DNA of 12,644 bases from G020353115 sp964389685 (lineage in GTDB: Bacteria; Bacteroidota; Bacteroidia; Bacteroidales; VadinHA17). The notes under the pieces are model-generated. The model was not told the origin of the DNA. It saw only the letters and a program-made list of their open reading frames with translations, and ran no database searches. Position numbers and translations under genes: made by a program. Every line of letters begins with the position of its first letter. The first letter of the stretch is position 1. Positions 1-5,816 of the stretch are shown piece by piece. Where the stretch lies: positions 1 through 12,644 of the forward strand of contig CAYMFM010000097.1 in the NCBI GenBank assembly GCA_964389685.1. Direction: 5' to 3'.

Positions 1-1
1 G

Positions 2-898
2 TTGCTTTTACTGGTTCGGTTCATGACCGGATTTTTCCTTGCAGGAATTTATCCGATCGGGATGAAAATTGCGTCCGGTTGGTATAACCGGAAGCTTGGA
101 AAGGCAATTGGCTATCTGGTCGGTGCCCTGGTCCTGGGAACTGCTTTTCCTCATCTGTTAAAAAGCTTTGGAGGAATGCTTCCATGGCGTAATGTGATCC
201 TGGGGACATCCATCGTGGCGCTTTGCGGAGGTGTGCTGATGTACCTGTTTGTCCCTGATGGTCCCTATCTCCAAAAAGGAACACGATTTGATCCCGGTGC
301 TATAGGAAAAATTTTCAAGATCCGGAGTTTCCGGCTGGCTGCTCTGGGATATTTCGGGCACATGTGGGAACTCTATGCCTTATGGGCATATATCCCGGTT
401 TTGATCATTACATTTTCGGAAAGCAGGGAAATAGAGCTAAATGTATCGGCATGGTCGTTTATCATCATAGCAGCAGGAAGTGCAGGATGCATCATTGGTG
501 GCATACGCTCACAAAAATTGGGAAGCGCAAAAGTTGCATACATCCAATTGATCTCTTCCGGGATCTGTTGTCTGCTCATACCACTGGCTTTTTACATTTC
601 CACGCCGCTGTTTTTGCTCTTCCTTATATTCTGGGGGGTGGTGGTAGTTGGTGATTCACCCCAATTTTCTGCCATAGCAGCACAAACTGCCCCGGATAAC
701 CTTGTAGGGACAGGATTGACCATTGTCAATTCCATCGGGTTTGCTATTACCATTATCAGTATTCAGCTGGTCAGTTTCCTGTCCAACGCAATATCAGGAA
801 AATATTTACTGCTTGTTTTGGCTGTTGGCCCTGCATTTGGGATCCTGGCGCTGAAAAAACTCATCGTGGGACGATATGAAAATAATGCTATAAATTAA
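2..898 (+). CDS. MFS transporter, 5'-truncated by window edge
   Basis: This is the C-terminal 298 residues of a major facilitator superfamily permease, an inner-membrane secondary transporter. The frame is open to the left edge and its first codon is TTG within an open reading frame, so the real start lies upstream. Family members have about 400 residues, so roughly 100 (the first three helices) are missing. The visible part starts in a conserved MFS segment (RFMTGFFLAGIYPIG, then the basic stretch WYNRKLGKAIG that resembles the cytoplasmic loop motif). About nine hydrophobic helices follow, with a polar central loop near residues 85-105. The substrate cannot be read from the sequence. The stop is only 3 nt before the radical SAM gene, so the two are probably co-transcribed; the transporter might move that enzyme's substrate or product, which is inference. 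MFS membership is fairly sure, substrate unknown. Confidence 0.85.
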   Translation: MLLLVRFMTGFFLAGIYPIGMKIASGWYNRKLGKAIGYLVGALVLGTAFPHLLKSFGGMLPWRNVILGTSIVALCGGVLMYLFVPDGPYLQKGTRFDPGAIGKIFKIRSFRLAALGYFGHMWELYALWAYIPVLIITFSESREIELNVSAWSFIIIAAGSAGCIIGGIRSQKLGSAKVAYIQLISSGICCLLIPLAFYISTPLFLLFLIFWGVVVVGDSPQFSAIAAQTAPDNLVGTGLTIVNSIGFAITIISIQLVSFLSNAISGKYLLLVLAVGPAFGILALKKLIVGRYENNAIN

Positions 899-901
899 CG
901 A

Positions 902-1975
902 ATGCCAATGGATCGGCGAAAACGCAAACTTATTCTGAGACGATTAGGGAGGCTTCCGGGGCGTGGTAATCTTTTTAACTATGCCGGTAACAAAATAATC
1001 CACTTTTACCGAAAAGGAATAAGAAGTACACGTGTTGCATGGCCCTCGACACTAATGCTGGAAGTAACAAACCGGTGTAACCTGAAGTGTATCACCTGTC
1101 CCAGGGAATATGATTTGGGTAAAGCGATGGATAAGGGAGAGATGGATCTCGATATGCTGAAACGCATCATTGATGAAGTCTCACCCTATATCGATTCCAT
1201 TGGATTAACCGGTTTGGGCGAACCGTTTCTTTATAAAAGCCTGATTGAGGCGGTTCATTACATCCGGAACAAAAACAGGGGGGTAATTATCACCGTCTCA
1301 ACCAATGCACATGTTCATGGGATCGATCAAACACTTTCGGAAATGAGGGGTGCTATCGACTCTATCCAGGTGTCTGTCGATGGTGTCGGAGCACTGTATG
1401 AATCCATTCGGAAGGGTTCCAGATACCCTGAATTCAATCAAAATGTGAGAAAAATCAGGGAGGTTGTAACGGGCTCTGATACCGGGATCATGTTCAACAT
1501 GGTGGTGATGAAAGAGAACTTCAAAGAGATGGTAAAGGTTGTTGATCTGGCACATGACCTGGGGATCGATCATGTCTGTTTTACCCTTTTTAACCTTGCT
1601 GCCGTTACCGGTTATGAAACTCCCTATTACCGTTTTTTTGCCTCGGCAGAGTTTCAGGAAGAACTGGATAACCTGAAGAAGAGTGCGAAAAAATATCCGG
1701 GGATTGATATTGAAGTGTGGGATCAAGACACACAACCGGGTTTCAGAAAATGCCCCTTCCCCTGGAGCCACTTTTACATCACCTGGGATGGTTTCCTGGT
1801 TCCCTGTTGTGCCAAACCATTTCCGAAAGAGTTAAACTTCGGAAACGTGTTTCAATCGGGAGTGATGAATTGTTTAAACAGCCAGGCATTCCGTGATTTT
1901 AGGAAAATGTGGTATGAAAACCAAACACCTCCGTTCTGCACCAGATGTCATATGATAGACTTGCCTTCCCGTTAA
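902..1975 (+). CDS. radical SAM/SPASM domain protein
   Basis: A 357-residue radical SAM enzyme. The cluster-binding CX3CX2C motif is C59, C63, C66 (in NRCNLKCITCPRE), and the SAM-binding GEP motif is G106-E107-P108. The C-terminal part has a SPASM-type cysteine set: C284, the pair C302-C303, C324, and the terminal CxxC at C346/C349. These would bind one or two auxiliary iron-sulfur clusters, as in peptide-modifying and anaerobic sulfatase-maturing enzymes. The first 45 residues are very basic (RRKRKLILRR) and precede the barrel. The start is the ATG at 902, 3 nt after the MFS stop; ATG 908 is an alternative. No Shine-Dalgarno sequence is evident, so translation is probably coupled to the upstream gene. 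The substrate is unknown. No confident precursor peptide was found, but a 44-codon frame at 2075-2209 is noted separately. Confidence 0.9.
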   Translation: MPMDRRKRKLILRRLGRLPGRGNLFNYAGNKIIHFYRKGIRSTRVAWPSTLMLEVTNRCNLKCITCPREYDLGKAMDKGEMDLDMLKRIIDEVSPYIDSIGLTGLGEPFLYKSLIEAVHYIRNKNRGVIITVSTNAHVHGIDQTLSEMRGAIDSIQVSVDGVGALYESIRKGSRYPEFNQNVRKIREVVTGSDTGIMFNMVVMKENFKEMVKVVDLAHDLGIDHVCFTLFNLAAVTGYETPYYRFFASAEFQEELDNLKKSAKKYPGIDIEVWDQDTQPGFRKCPFPWSHFYITWDGFLVPCCAKPFPKELNFGNVFQSGVMNCLNSQAFRDFRKMWYENQTPPFCTRCHMIDLPSR

Positions 1976-2074
1976 TTAATAACAATAGTGAAGTGATCAT
2001 TTAATTAAAACCTATAAGGTATTGTAATAAAGCGAAGTAAGATCATATGGGCCGGATTGCATCAGGAATTTAAT

Positions 2075-2209
2075 ATGAACGAAACGAAGTTTATACCGGC
2101 CGAACTACCGGAGTCCACAGTTGTATTCTCTTCCATTGGCCGGAAAGGTTTGTCGATATTCAGAGGTAGTAACTTTCTACAAATGATAATAAGGTTATAC
2201 TTTATATAG
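2075..2209 (+). CDS. candidate small ORF, 44 aa (doubtful)
   Basis: An ATG-initiated 44-codon frame in the convergent intergenic space, ending in TAG. An AGGA sequence lies about 8 nt upstream of the ATG, which is better ribosome-site spacing than most genes here show. The product begins MNETKFIPAELPES and includes a basic SIGRKG stretch. It has no cysteine, signal peptide or membrane helix. The tail after about residue 34 is AT-rich and looks less protein-like. I do not recognise it. It could be a chance frame, a remnant of a larger gene, or a small peptide encoded next to a SPASM enzyme. Support is weak. Confidence 0.18.
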   Translation: MNETKFIPAELPESTVVFSSIGRKGLSIFRGSNFLQMIIRLYFI

Positions 2210-2230
2210 GCTATTTTAATAATCTATATA
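2203..2230 (-). terminator. AT-rich inverted repeat, weak terminator candidate
   Basis: TATATAG (2203-2209) and CTATATA (2224-2230) form a perfect 7-bp stem with a 14-nt loop. The repeat begins directly after the stop codon of the DNPH1-like gene, read on the - strand. The stem has only one G-C pair and no clear U-run follows on either strand, so it is at best a weak or bidirectional end signal. Confidence 0.25.
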
Positions 2231-2653
2231 TTAGGTAGATAAATTATTGAGAAAAGTATCAATAGCATCAAAGGCTTCCTGTAGTTTTAAATAGTGAACG
2301 ACCGTTAATTCAGGTAATCCGGCGATCATAGCCGATAGTTTTTTTGGTGATCCCAGCCGATAGAGGCAGAGCACCGGTTTCTGGTTTTCCACAGCCCGAC
2401 CAATCTCGTACCCGACTCCCAGGCTGGGTGTGGAGACTTCCGCCACCATGGCATCGGCAGCAAACAACCAATCCATATCACGCCGGTGGATCACAACATT
2501 CTCTTCATCCTTTTCTCCCGATGCTGACAGGGATTCTTCTCCAATATGCTCAGACAGTACTTCACCGTATTGTGAAAGGTGTTTAATAAGGGAGTGATAA
2601 CGATCCCTGTCTTCCCTTCCTCCCCGTATCGACCCGGCAAAATAGATTTTCAT
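2231..2653 (-). CDS. DNPH1/Rcl-type 2'-deoxynucleoside 5'-monophosphate N-glycosidase
   Basis: A 140-residue cytosolic protein of the nucleoside 2-deoxyribosyltransferase fold, very like animal DNPH1 (Rcl). Enzymes of that group hydrolyse the N-glycosidic bond of deoxynucleoside 5'-monophosphates to a free base and deoxyribose 5-phosphate. The N-terminus KIYFAGSIRGGR (residues 2-13) is the phosphate-binding loop. Residues 74-87 contain S-x-P-S-L-G-V-G-Y-E-I-G-R-A. Candidate active-site residues are Y4, D59, S77, E83 and S107; S77, E83 and S107 keep the same spacing as the Ser/Glu/Ser set I recall for rat Rcl. Length matches the family, so it looks intact. The start is ATG 2653; only A/T-rich sequence, with no Shine-Dalgarno, precedes it. 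A REP-like hairpin lies 22 nt upstream. The bacterial role (nucleotide clean-up or salvage) is inferred from the family. Confidence 0.85.
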   Translation of the reverse strand: MKIYFAGSIRGGREDRDRYHSLIKHLSQYGEVLSEHIGEESLSASGEKDEENVVIHRRDMDWLFAADAMVAEVSTPSLGVGYEIGRAVENQKPVLCLYRLGSPKKLSAMIAGLPELTVVHYLKLQEAFDAIDTFLNNLST

Positions 2654-2670
2654 GCGGTTTTTTATTTTAT

Positions 2671-2741
2671 TGAGATCCTGAAACGAGTTCAGGATGACAG
2701 GAATTCCTTCTTAGTCATGCTGAATTTATTTCAGCATCTTT
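2671..2741. repeat. inverted pair of REP-like hairpin elements
   Basis: Two related palindromic units face each other, about 15 nt apart. Unit A has stems ATCCTGAA (2675-2682) and TTCAGGAT (2688-2695) with a 5-nt loop. Unit B has stems ATGCTGAA (2717-2724) and TTCAGCAT (2730-2737) with a 5-nt loop. Read outward on opposite strands, both follow the pattern GTCAT-(C/G)CTGAA-xT-xx-TTTCAG-(G/C)AT-CT. From memory, such units are abundant between genes in Bacteroidota and related phyla, and their translations give familiar spurious peptides such as EILKRVQDD. Their position upstream of the DNPH1-like start puts unit A in its probable leader. Confidence 0.7.
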
Positions 2742-2929
2742 TAATTCAACTAAATCATTGAGACATTTTTTAGATCTTTAACCGCTTGCCAGGCAGGGAA
2801 CTCACCTCTCCCCGTCTCAACACCTAACTCTGAACTCATTCACTTCATAATTCATTATTCTCTGTTCAATATTCGATATTCTAAATCCACAATCCGAAAT
2901 CCTTCATCCTTACTCACTCACCTCCCCCT

Positions 2930-2987
2930 TCTCTCCGTCTCTCAGTCACTTCGTCCCTCAGTCTCCCCCTCTCCCTCTCACAGTCTC
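2930..2987 (+). repeat. 58-bp direct repeat, copy 1
   Basis: This segment is identical over 58 bp to 3168-3225, an offset of 238 bp. It is C/T-rich with internal near-repeats of CTCAGTC and CTCCCTCTC. Identity breaks immediately on both sides. Confidence 0.9.
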
Positions 2988-3167
2988 ATTGTCACCCGGT
3001 CTCCCCATCTATTGCCTATTTGGAACTAACTCATAACTCACTACTCATTTCTCATCTCTTTTTTTTACCGAGTACCGAGCACCTGGTTCTACTCACCCTT
3101 GTCCGCCGTATCCGCCGGTTGGGCACCCGCCACTAAATATCCAGCGACAGCGTGCGAGGAAGGCGGA

Positions 3168-3225
3168 TCTCTCCGTCTCTCAGTCACTTCGTCCCTCAGT
3201 CTCCCCCTCTCCCTCTCACAGTCTC
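3168..3225 (+). repeat. 58-bp direct repeat, copy 2
   Basis: This is the second perfect copy of the 58-bp C/T-rich segment at 2930-2987. It ends 16 nt before the stop codon of the gene remnant at 3242-3456. The 180 bp between copies holds different repeat words. Confidence 0.9.
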
Positions 3226-3241
3226 TTTCACTCGTCACTCC

Positions 3242-3456
3242 TCAGTGACTCTTATCATACTCCTCAATCTTCTTCAGAACCATTGCCTCGGCGTCCTGGT
3301 ACATCTCCTGGATAAATTCGTCGTGGAAATCGAAGATCCGGGTTTATCATACTGGGTTCTGAATCGTGTACCCCCGTTGTATAACCGGATCAGCGCCTGT
3401 TCATAGGTTTCTGCCAGCGATCGTTCAGTTACGGATAGAACAGGGATATTCTTCAT
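3242..3456 (-). pseudogene. internally deleted remnant, thymidylate-synthase-like family (probable)
   Basis: Two protein-like segments lie on the - strand in different frames. The first runs from ATG 3456 and reads MKNIPVLSVTERSLAETYEQ and on through NGGTRFRTQYDKPG (about 40 residues), then degenerates. The second, in another frame, reads RIFDFHDEFIQEMYQDA, then EAMVLKKIEEYDKSH, ending at TGA 3242-3244. From memory, the first matches the N-terminus and the second the far C-terminus of a thymidylate-synthase-like family of over 300 residues, whose conserved YDKPGDPPS block follows at the break. The middle, with the catalytic region, is missing. The frames meet near 3345 at CCCGGATCTTC, which suggests a deletion between short matching sequences. 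The start is 11 nt after the arylsulfotransferase stop. The remnant structure is well supported; the family name is less certain. Confidence 0.6.
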
Positions 3457-3467
3457 ACTGATACGGC

Positions 3468-5516
3468 TTATTCTTTAATCACCTTGCTGTATTGTACTTC
3501 TCCTGTTTCTGCAATATGGATCTTCAGATAATAGATTCCCCGGGGCAGATCGGATAGATCAATAGAAAACAGCGTTTCCCGGATACCAGTAAAATCTAGG
3601 ACGATCTTACCGATACCGTTATACAATTTCAATCCAAATGAGGAGGTAGTGGAATTGCCAATGTACAGGATATCCCTCACCGGATTGGGATAGGTGATAA
3701 ACGATCCGTTCTCTTCCAGCAGACCGGCATCTGTGGCAGAAGTGGTGGTATAGGTTTTCGAGGTTTTGAATGCGGGATTGCCGGCCTGGTCCTCTACCAT
3801 GGCTTCCAGTGCAAGATAGTAATCCTGGAGGCCGGTAAGCTGAGCTTGCGGTGTAATGGTGATGATGGTCTTTTCTGCATTTACAGTAGCATCGAATGGA
3901 ACATCAGCACCACTCTCGTTGGTCTCTTTGAAGGTGATGACCGAAGCGGCATTGGCATCGGTCAGTTCCGAATCGTCAGAGAGCCTCACGGGTTCATTGA
4001 ACGTAACCCGGAAAGTGGTATCCACTGGTATGGTCGTGGATCCCGGTAGGATGGTGACCACCGGAGAGGTCAGATCTGGATAGTTGCCAAAAAGGTGTAC
4101 CTGGATGGCTATTCGTTCCGTGGAATCGCGATCGGAATTCAATGTCAGAATATCGTAAAACTCTGTTCCTTCGGCTGCTCCGTCAGGGTAAAAAATCACT
4201 TTCATATTCCTGTTGTCATTTGCCGGGATAGTAAAGGGGAAGGTTTCATCCACGTAAAATTCAGTTCCGTGCAGGGCAACGCTGGTGATATCGAGCGGGT
4301 CATCACCGTTGTTCCGGATCGTCAGCAGGTAAAGGGATTCGGTATACCCGTCCCAGTTTCCGAAATTGACACTGACCGTTGCAGTTTCAAAGCGGTTAGT
4401 CCTCCAGGGAAACTTGAATATTCTGTAGCTCCCGTCAAGCTGGGGAAAACTAACCTCATGGACAATGTTCCCATCCGGATCCACTTCCGTAACGGATGGT
4501 ACAGCGGGATTGTCCCCCATGCCTCCCCATGCAACGACCGTGTTCCCGTTGGGCAATCGCTGGACATTTCCTTTATGGGTCGATTGGACGTCCATATTCC
4601 TGTCGTATTCCCAGACCATGGTCGCTGTCATGGCTTCTTCGTCCACTTCGTATTCAACCCCACGGGAGTAAAAAGGATTGGAGAATGTTCCGTTATCGAA
4701 AACAGTGATGTTACCATTGGCGAGTCTCCTGACATCATGCTGCCTTGTAAAGGGCCGTGTATCATTGATAAAGGTGAACTGGTTGTTTTCACCACCCATC
4801 CGCCAGATGATATCTCCGGTCCTGCGGTCAATCTTGGTGATTTCGTTCATATGGGCAAAAGAAAGCAGCAGGGAGGTGTCGGATTCCACTTCGATGGAAT
4901 TGAAATTGGATGGGTCAATGGATGATACGGTCAGGTCAACATCTTCCACAGCGTCCAGAATATCAAAATGATCCTCTGTTCTCCATTCGAACAGGAGGTT
5001 TTTATCCGCATCAAACTCCTGGACAACGTAATCCTCGATGGTAGCATCGGGTTGTCCCCCTTCAACCAGCAGGCTCATATCGACGATGCGGAAGTTTTTA
5101 CCGATTAACAGGTAATGTCCCTCCTCGGTAATCCTGATCTCATGGAGGTCAAAGCGGTCACAATCAACACAGCCGATGGTGTCAATGAACTGGTAGGAAC
5201 TGTCCATGACAACGTACTTTTGCAATGGCCCTTCGAAATAGGCAAGATAGCCGTTTGGATAGGGTTGAAAACAATAGGTTTTCATGGTGGTTTTCCGGTA
5301 AAAAATCGGTGTACCGTAATTGTCCATGATGATGAGGTACCCCGGTTTATTTCCACTAATCGGCATGGGGCCCATGAAGAAATACCCTTCTGCAGGATTG
5401 TCCGTCGAATCGATGGTATAGGTGGGAAATCCCTGGGGAAGCGTTAATTGCTGAGCTGTTATTGTAGCAGAAAAAAGCATAACGATAGCGAGGGCAAAGA
5501 AGATATTTTTTTTCAT
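3468..5516 (-). CDS. secreted arylsulfotransferase-family protein with Ig-like domains and T9SS tail
   Basis: The 682-residue product starts at ATG 5514-5516, giving the signal peptide MKKNIFFALAIVMLF, then ATITAQ. ATG 5523-5525 is an alternative start. An open frame continues to a GTG at 5609, but that extension adds a second hydrophobic stretch and looks untranslated. Counting from ATG 5516, residues 30-375 match the Arylsulfotran_2 beta-propeller type. Candidate histidines are H125 (LHE), H222 (S-F-A-H-M-N), H260 (QHD-VRRLANGN) and H314 (STHKGN), with the GDIIWRMGG block before the third. Residues 380-475 form an Ig/ASH-like domain, 480-592 a second Ig-like (SbsA-type) domain, and 607-682 a T9SS type A sorting tail beginning YPNPVRDILYI. 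Family enzymes move sulfate between phenolic compounds; activity here is unproven. It is probably surface-attached or released. Confidence 0.85.
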   Translation of the reverse strand: MKKNIFFALAIVMLFSATITAQQLTLPQGFPTYTIDSTDNPAEGYFFMGPMPISGNKPGYLIIMDNYGTPIFYRKTTMKTYCFQPYPNGYLAYFEGPLQKYVVMDSSYQFIDTIGCVDCDRFDLHEIRITEEGHYLLIGKNFRIVDMSLLVEGGQPDATIEDYVVQEFDADKNLLFEWRTEDHFDILDAVEDVDLTVSSIDPSNFNSIEVESDTSLLLSFAHMNEITKIDRRTGDIIWRMGGENNQFTFINDTRPFTRQHDVRRLANGNITVFDNGTFSNPFYSRGVEYEVDEEAMTATMVWEYDRNMDVQSTHKGNVQRLPNGNTVVAWGGMGDNPAVPSVTEVDPDGNIVHEVSFPQLDGSYRIFKFPWRTNRFETATVSVNFGNWDGYTESLYLLTIRNNGDDPLDITSVALHGTEFYVDETFPFTIPANDNRNMKVIFYPDGAAEGTEFYDILTLNSDRDSTERIAIQVHLFGNYPDLTSPVVTILPGSTTIPVDTTFRVTFNEPVRLSDDSELTDANAASVITFKETNESGADVPFDATVNAEKTIITITPQAQLTGLQDYYLALEAMVEDQAGNPAFKTSKTYTTTSATDAGLLEENGSFITYPNPVRDILYIGNSTTSSFGLKLYNGIGKIVLDFTGIRETLFSIDLSDLPRGIYYLKIHIAETGEVQYSKVIKE

Positions 5517-5583
5517 CGAATCCATAGTTAACGGTTGCAGAAAGAATTTTTTTATGTAAAAGCAATACAAAGTAAAGCAAAGT

Positions 5584-5597
5584 ATTCCAATTGGAAT
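5584..5597. promoter_or_regulatory. 14-bp perfect palindrome, operator candidate
   Basis: ATTCCAATTGGAAT is perfectly palindromic. It lies 67 nt upstream of the chosen arylsulfotransferase start and about 14 nt downstream of a possible promoter box. The position fits a repressor or activator site, but only one copy was seen. Confidence 0.35.
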
Positions 5598-5610
5598 GTT
5601 TTTCATCACT

Positions 5611-5618
5611 CAAAAGTA
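5611..5618 (-). promoter_or_regulatory. possible Bacteroidota -7 box
   Basis: The - strand reads TACTTTTG, matching the Bacteroidota -7 consensus TAnnTTTG. No good -33 TTTG was found at the usual 19-21 nt spacing. If used, it would give the arylsulfotransferase gene a leader of roughly 90 nt that contains the palindrome at 5584-5597. Confidence 0.25.
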
Positions 5619-5766
5619 CTAAAAAACAATACTGGAAGCGGTTTTTTCACCAGGTGATAACTATTAGATTTACTCTGACAGCATTCGATATAGTTCAAGG
5701 TTAAGGTAATAGTGATAGCCTTCAATTTCTTTCTTTTCTTTCCAAACATCAAAAAATACAATAAAT

Positions 5767-5783
5767 AATGTTTGCTCAACATT
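5767..5783 (-). terminator. weak terminator candidate after the permease gene
   Basis: AATGTT (5767-5772) and AACATT (5778-5783) form a 6-bp, A/T-rich stem with a 5-nt loop, about 33 nt after the FtsX-type gene stop. Reading on the - strand, a T-rich stretch including TTTTTT follows within about 20 nt. The rest of 5517-5816 holds the arylsulfotransferase leader and no further gene that I trust. Confidence 0.3.
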
Positions 5784-5816
5784 TTGACATTAAACGTATC
5801 TCTTTTGTAGCAGATA

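Larger units (their letters stand above)
1976..2230. other. convergent intergenic region
   Basis: This is the 255-bp space between the + strand radical SAM gene and the - strand DNPH1-like gene. It is AT-rich at both ends, with a GC-richer middle that carries three GGCCGG/CCGGCC words. It holds one weak small-ORF candidate (2075-2209) and an AT-rich inverted repeat beside the DNPH1 stop (2203-2230). No strong intrinsic terminator for the radical SAM gene is visible. Confidence 0.6.
2654..3241. other. gene-free interval with repeat mosaic
   Basis: 588 bp with no credible gene. From left to right it holds the hairpin pair (2671-2741); a short element at about 2783-2800 with a TTGCCAGGCAGG core; degenerate A/T-rich words of the type ATTCAATATTCGATATTC (about 2840-2885); pyrimidine-rich repeats (about 2910-3000); ACTCAT-type words (about 3025-3060); a tandem ACCGAGT/ACCGAGC (3067-3080); an ATCCGCC/GGCGGAT inverted pair (3110-3116 and 3162-3168); and a second copy of a 58-bp segment. 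The + strand is strongly pyrimidine-biased: about 79% of 2931-3000 by direct count. Confidence 0.75.

Noticed and set aside
1298..1771. 157-codon - strand open frame
   Set aside because: It lies entirely inside the radical SAM gene on the opposite strand; the product is His-rich with no domain.
2050..2145. GGCCGG/CCGGCC inverted words as a terminator or operator
   Set aside because: The spacing of about 40 nt, the lack of a U-run and a third copy in another context make a specific structure unlikely.
2579..2761. 60-codon + strand frame with EILKRVQDD and VMLNLFQHL
   Set aside because: These peptides are the translation of the REP-like hairpin units, a familiar source of spurious proteins; part also overlaps the DNPH1-like gene.
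3110..3168. ATCCGCC ... GGCGGAT as IS terminal inverted repeats
   Set aside because: The pair is only 7 bp and encloses 45 bp with no transposase; more likely part of the dispersed repeat words.
2930..3225. CRISPR array from spaced repeats
   Set aside because: There are only two copies, 180 bp apart, with low-complexity sequence, no dyad typical of CRISPR repeats and no cas genes.
3152..3406. 84-codon + strand frame
   Set aside because: It is composed of repeat sequence and the antisense of the gene remnant; the product is low-complexity Ser/Pro/Leu.
4095..4925. Long open frame (276 codons) on the + strand
   Set aside because: It is antisense to the well-supported arylsulfotransferase gene, and its translation has no recognisable domain. 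The openness follows from the codon bias of the real gene.
5517..5609. N-terminal extension of the arylsulfotransferase frame to GTG 5609
   Set aside because: The MKKNIFF signal peptide begins internally; the extension covers the palindrome and probable promoter and contributes a second hydrophobic stretch.
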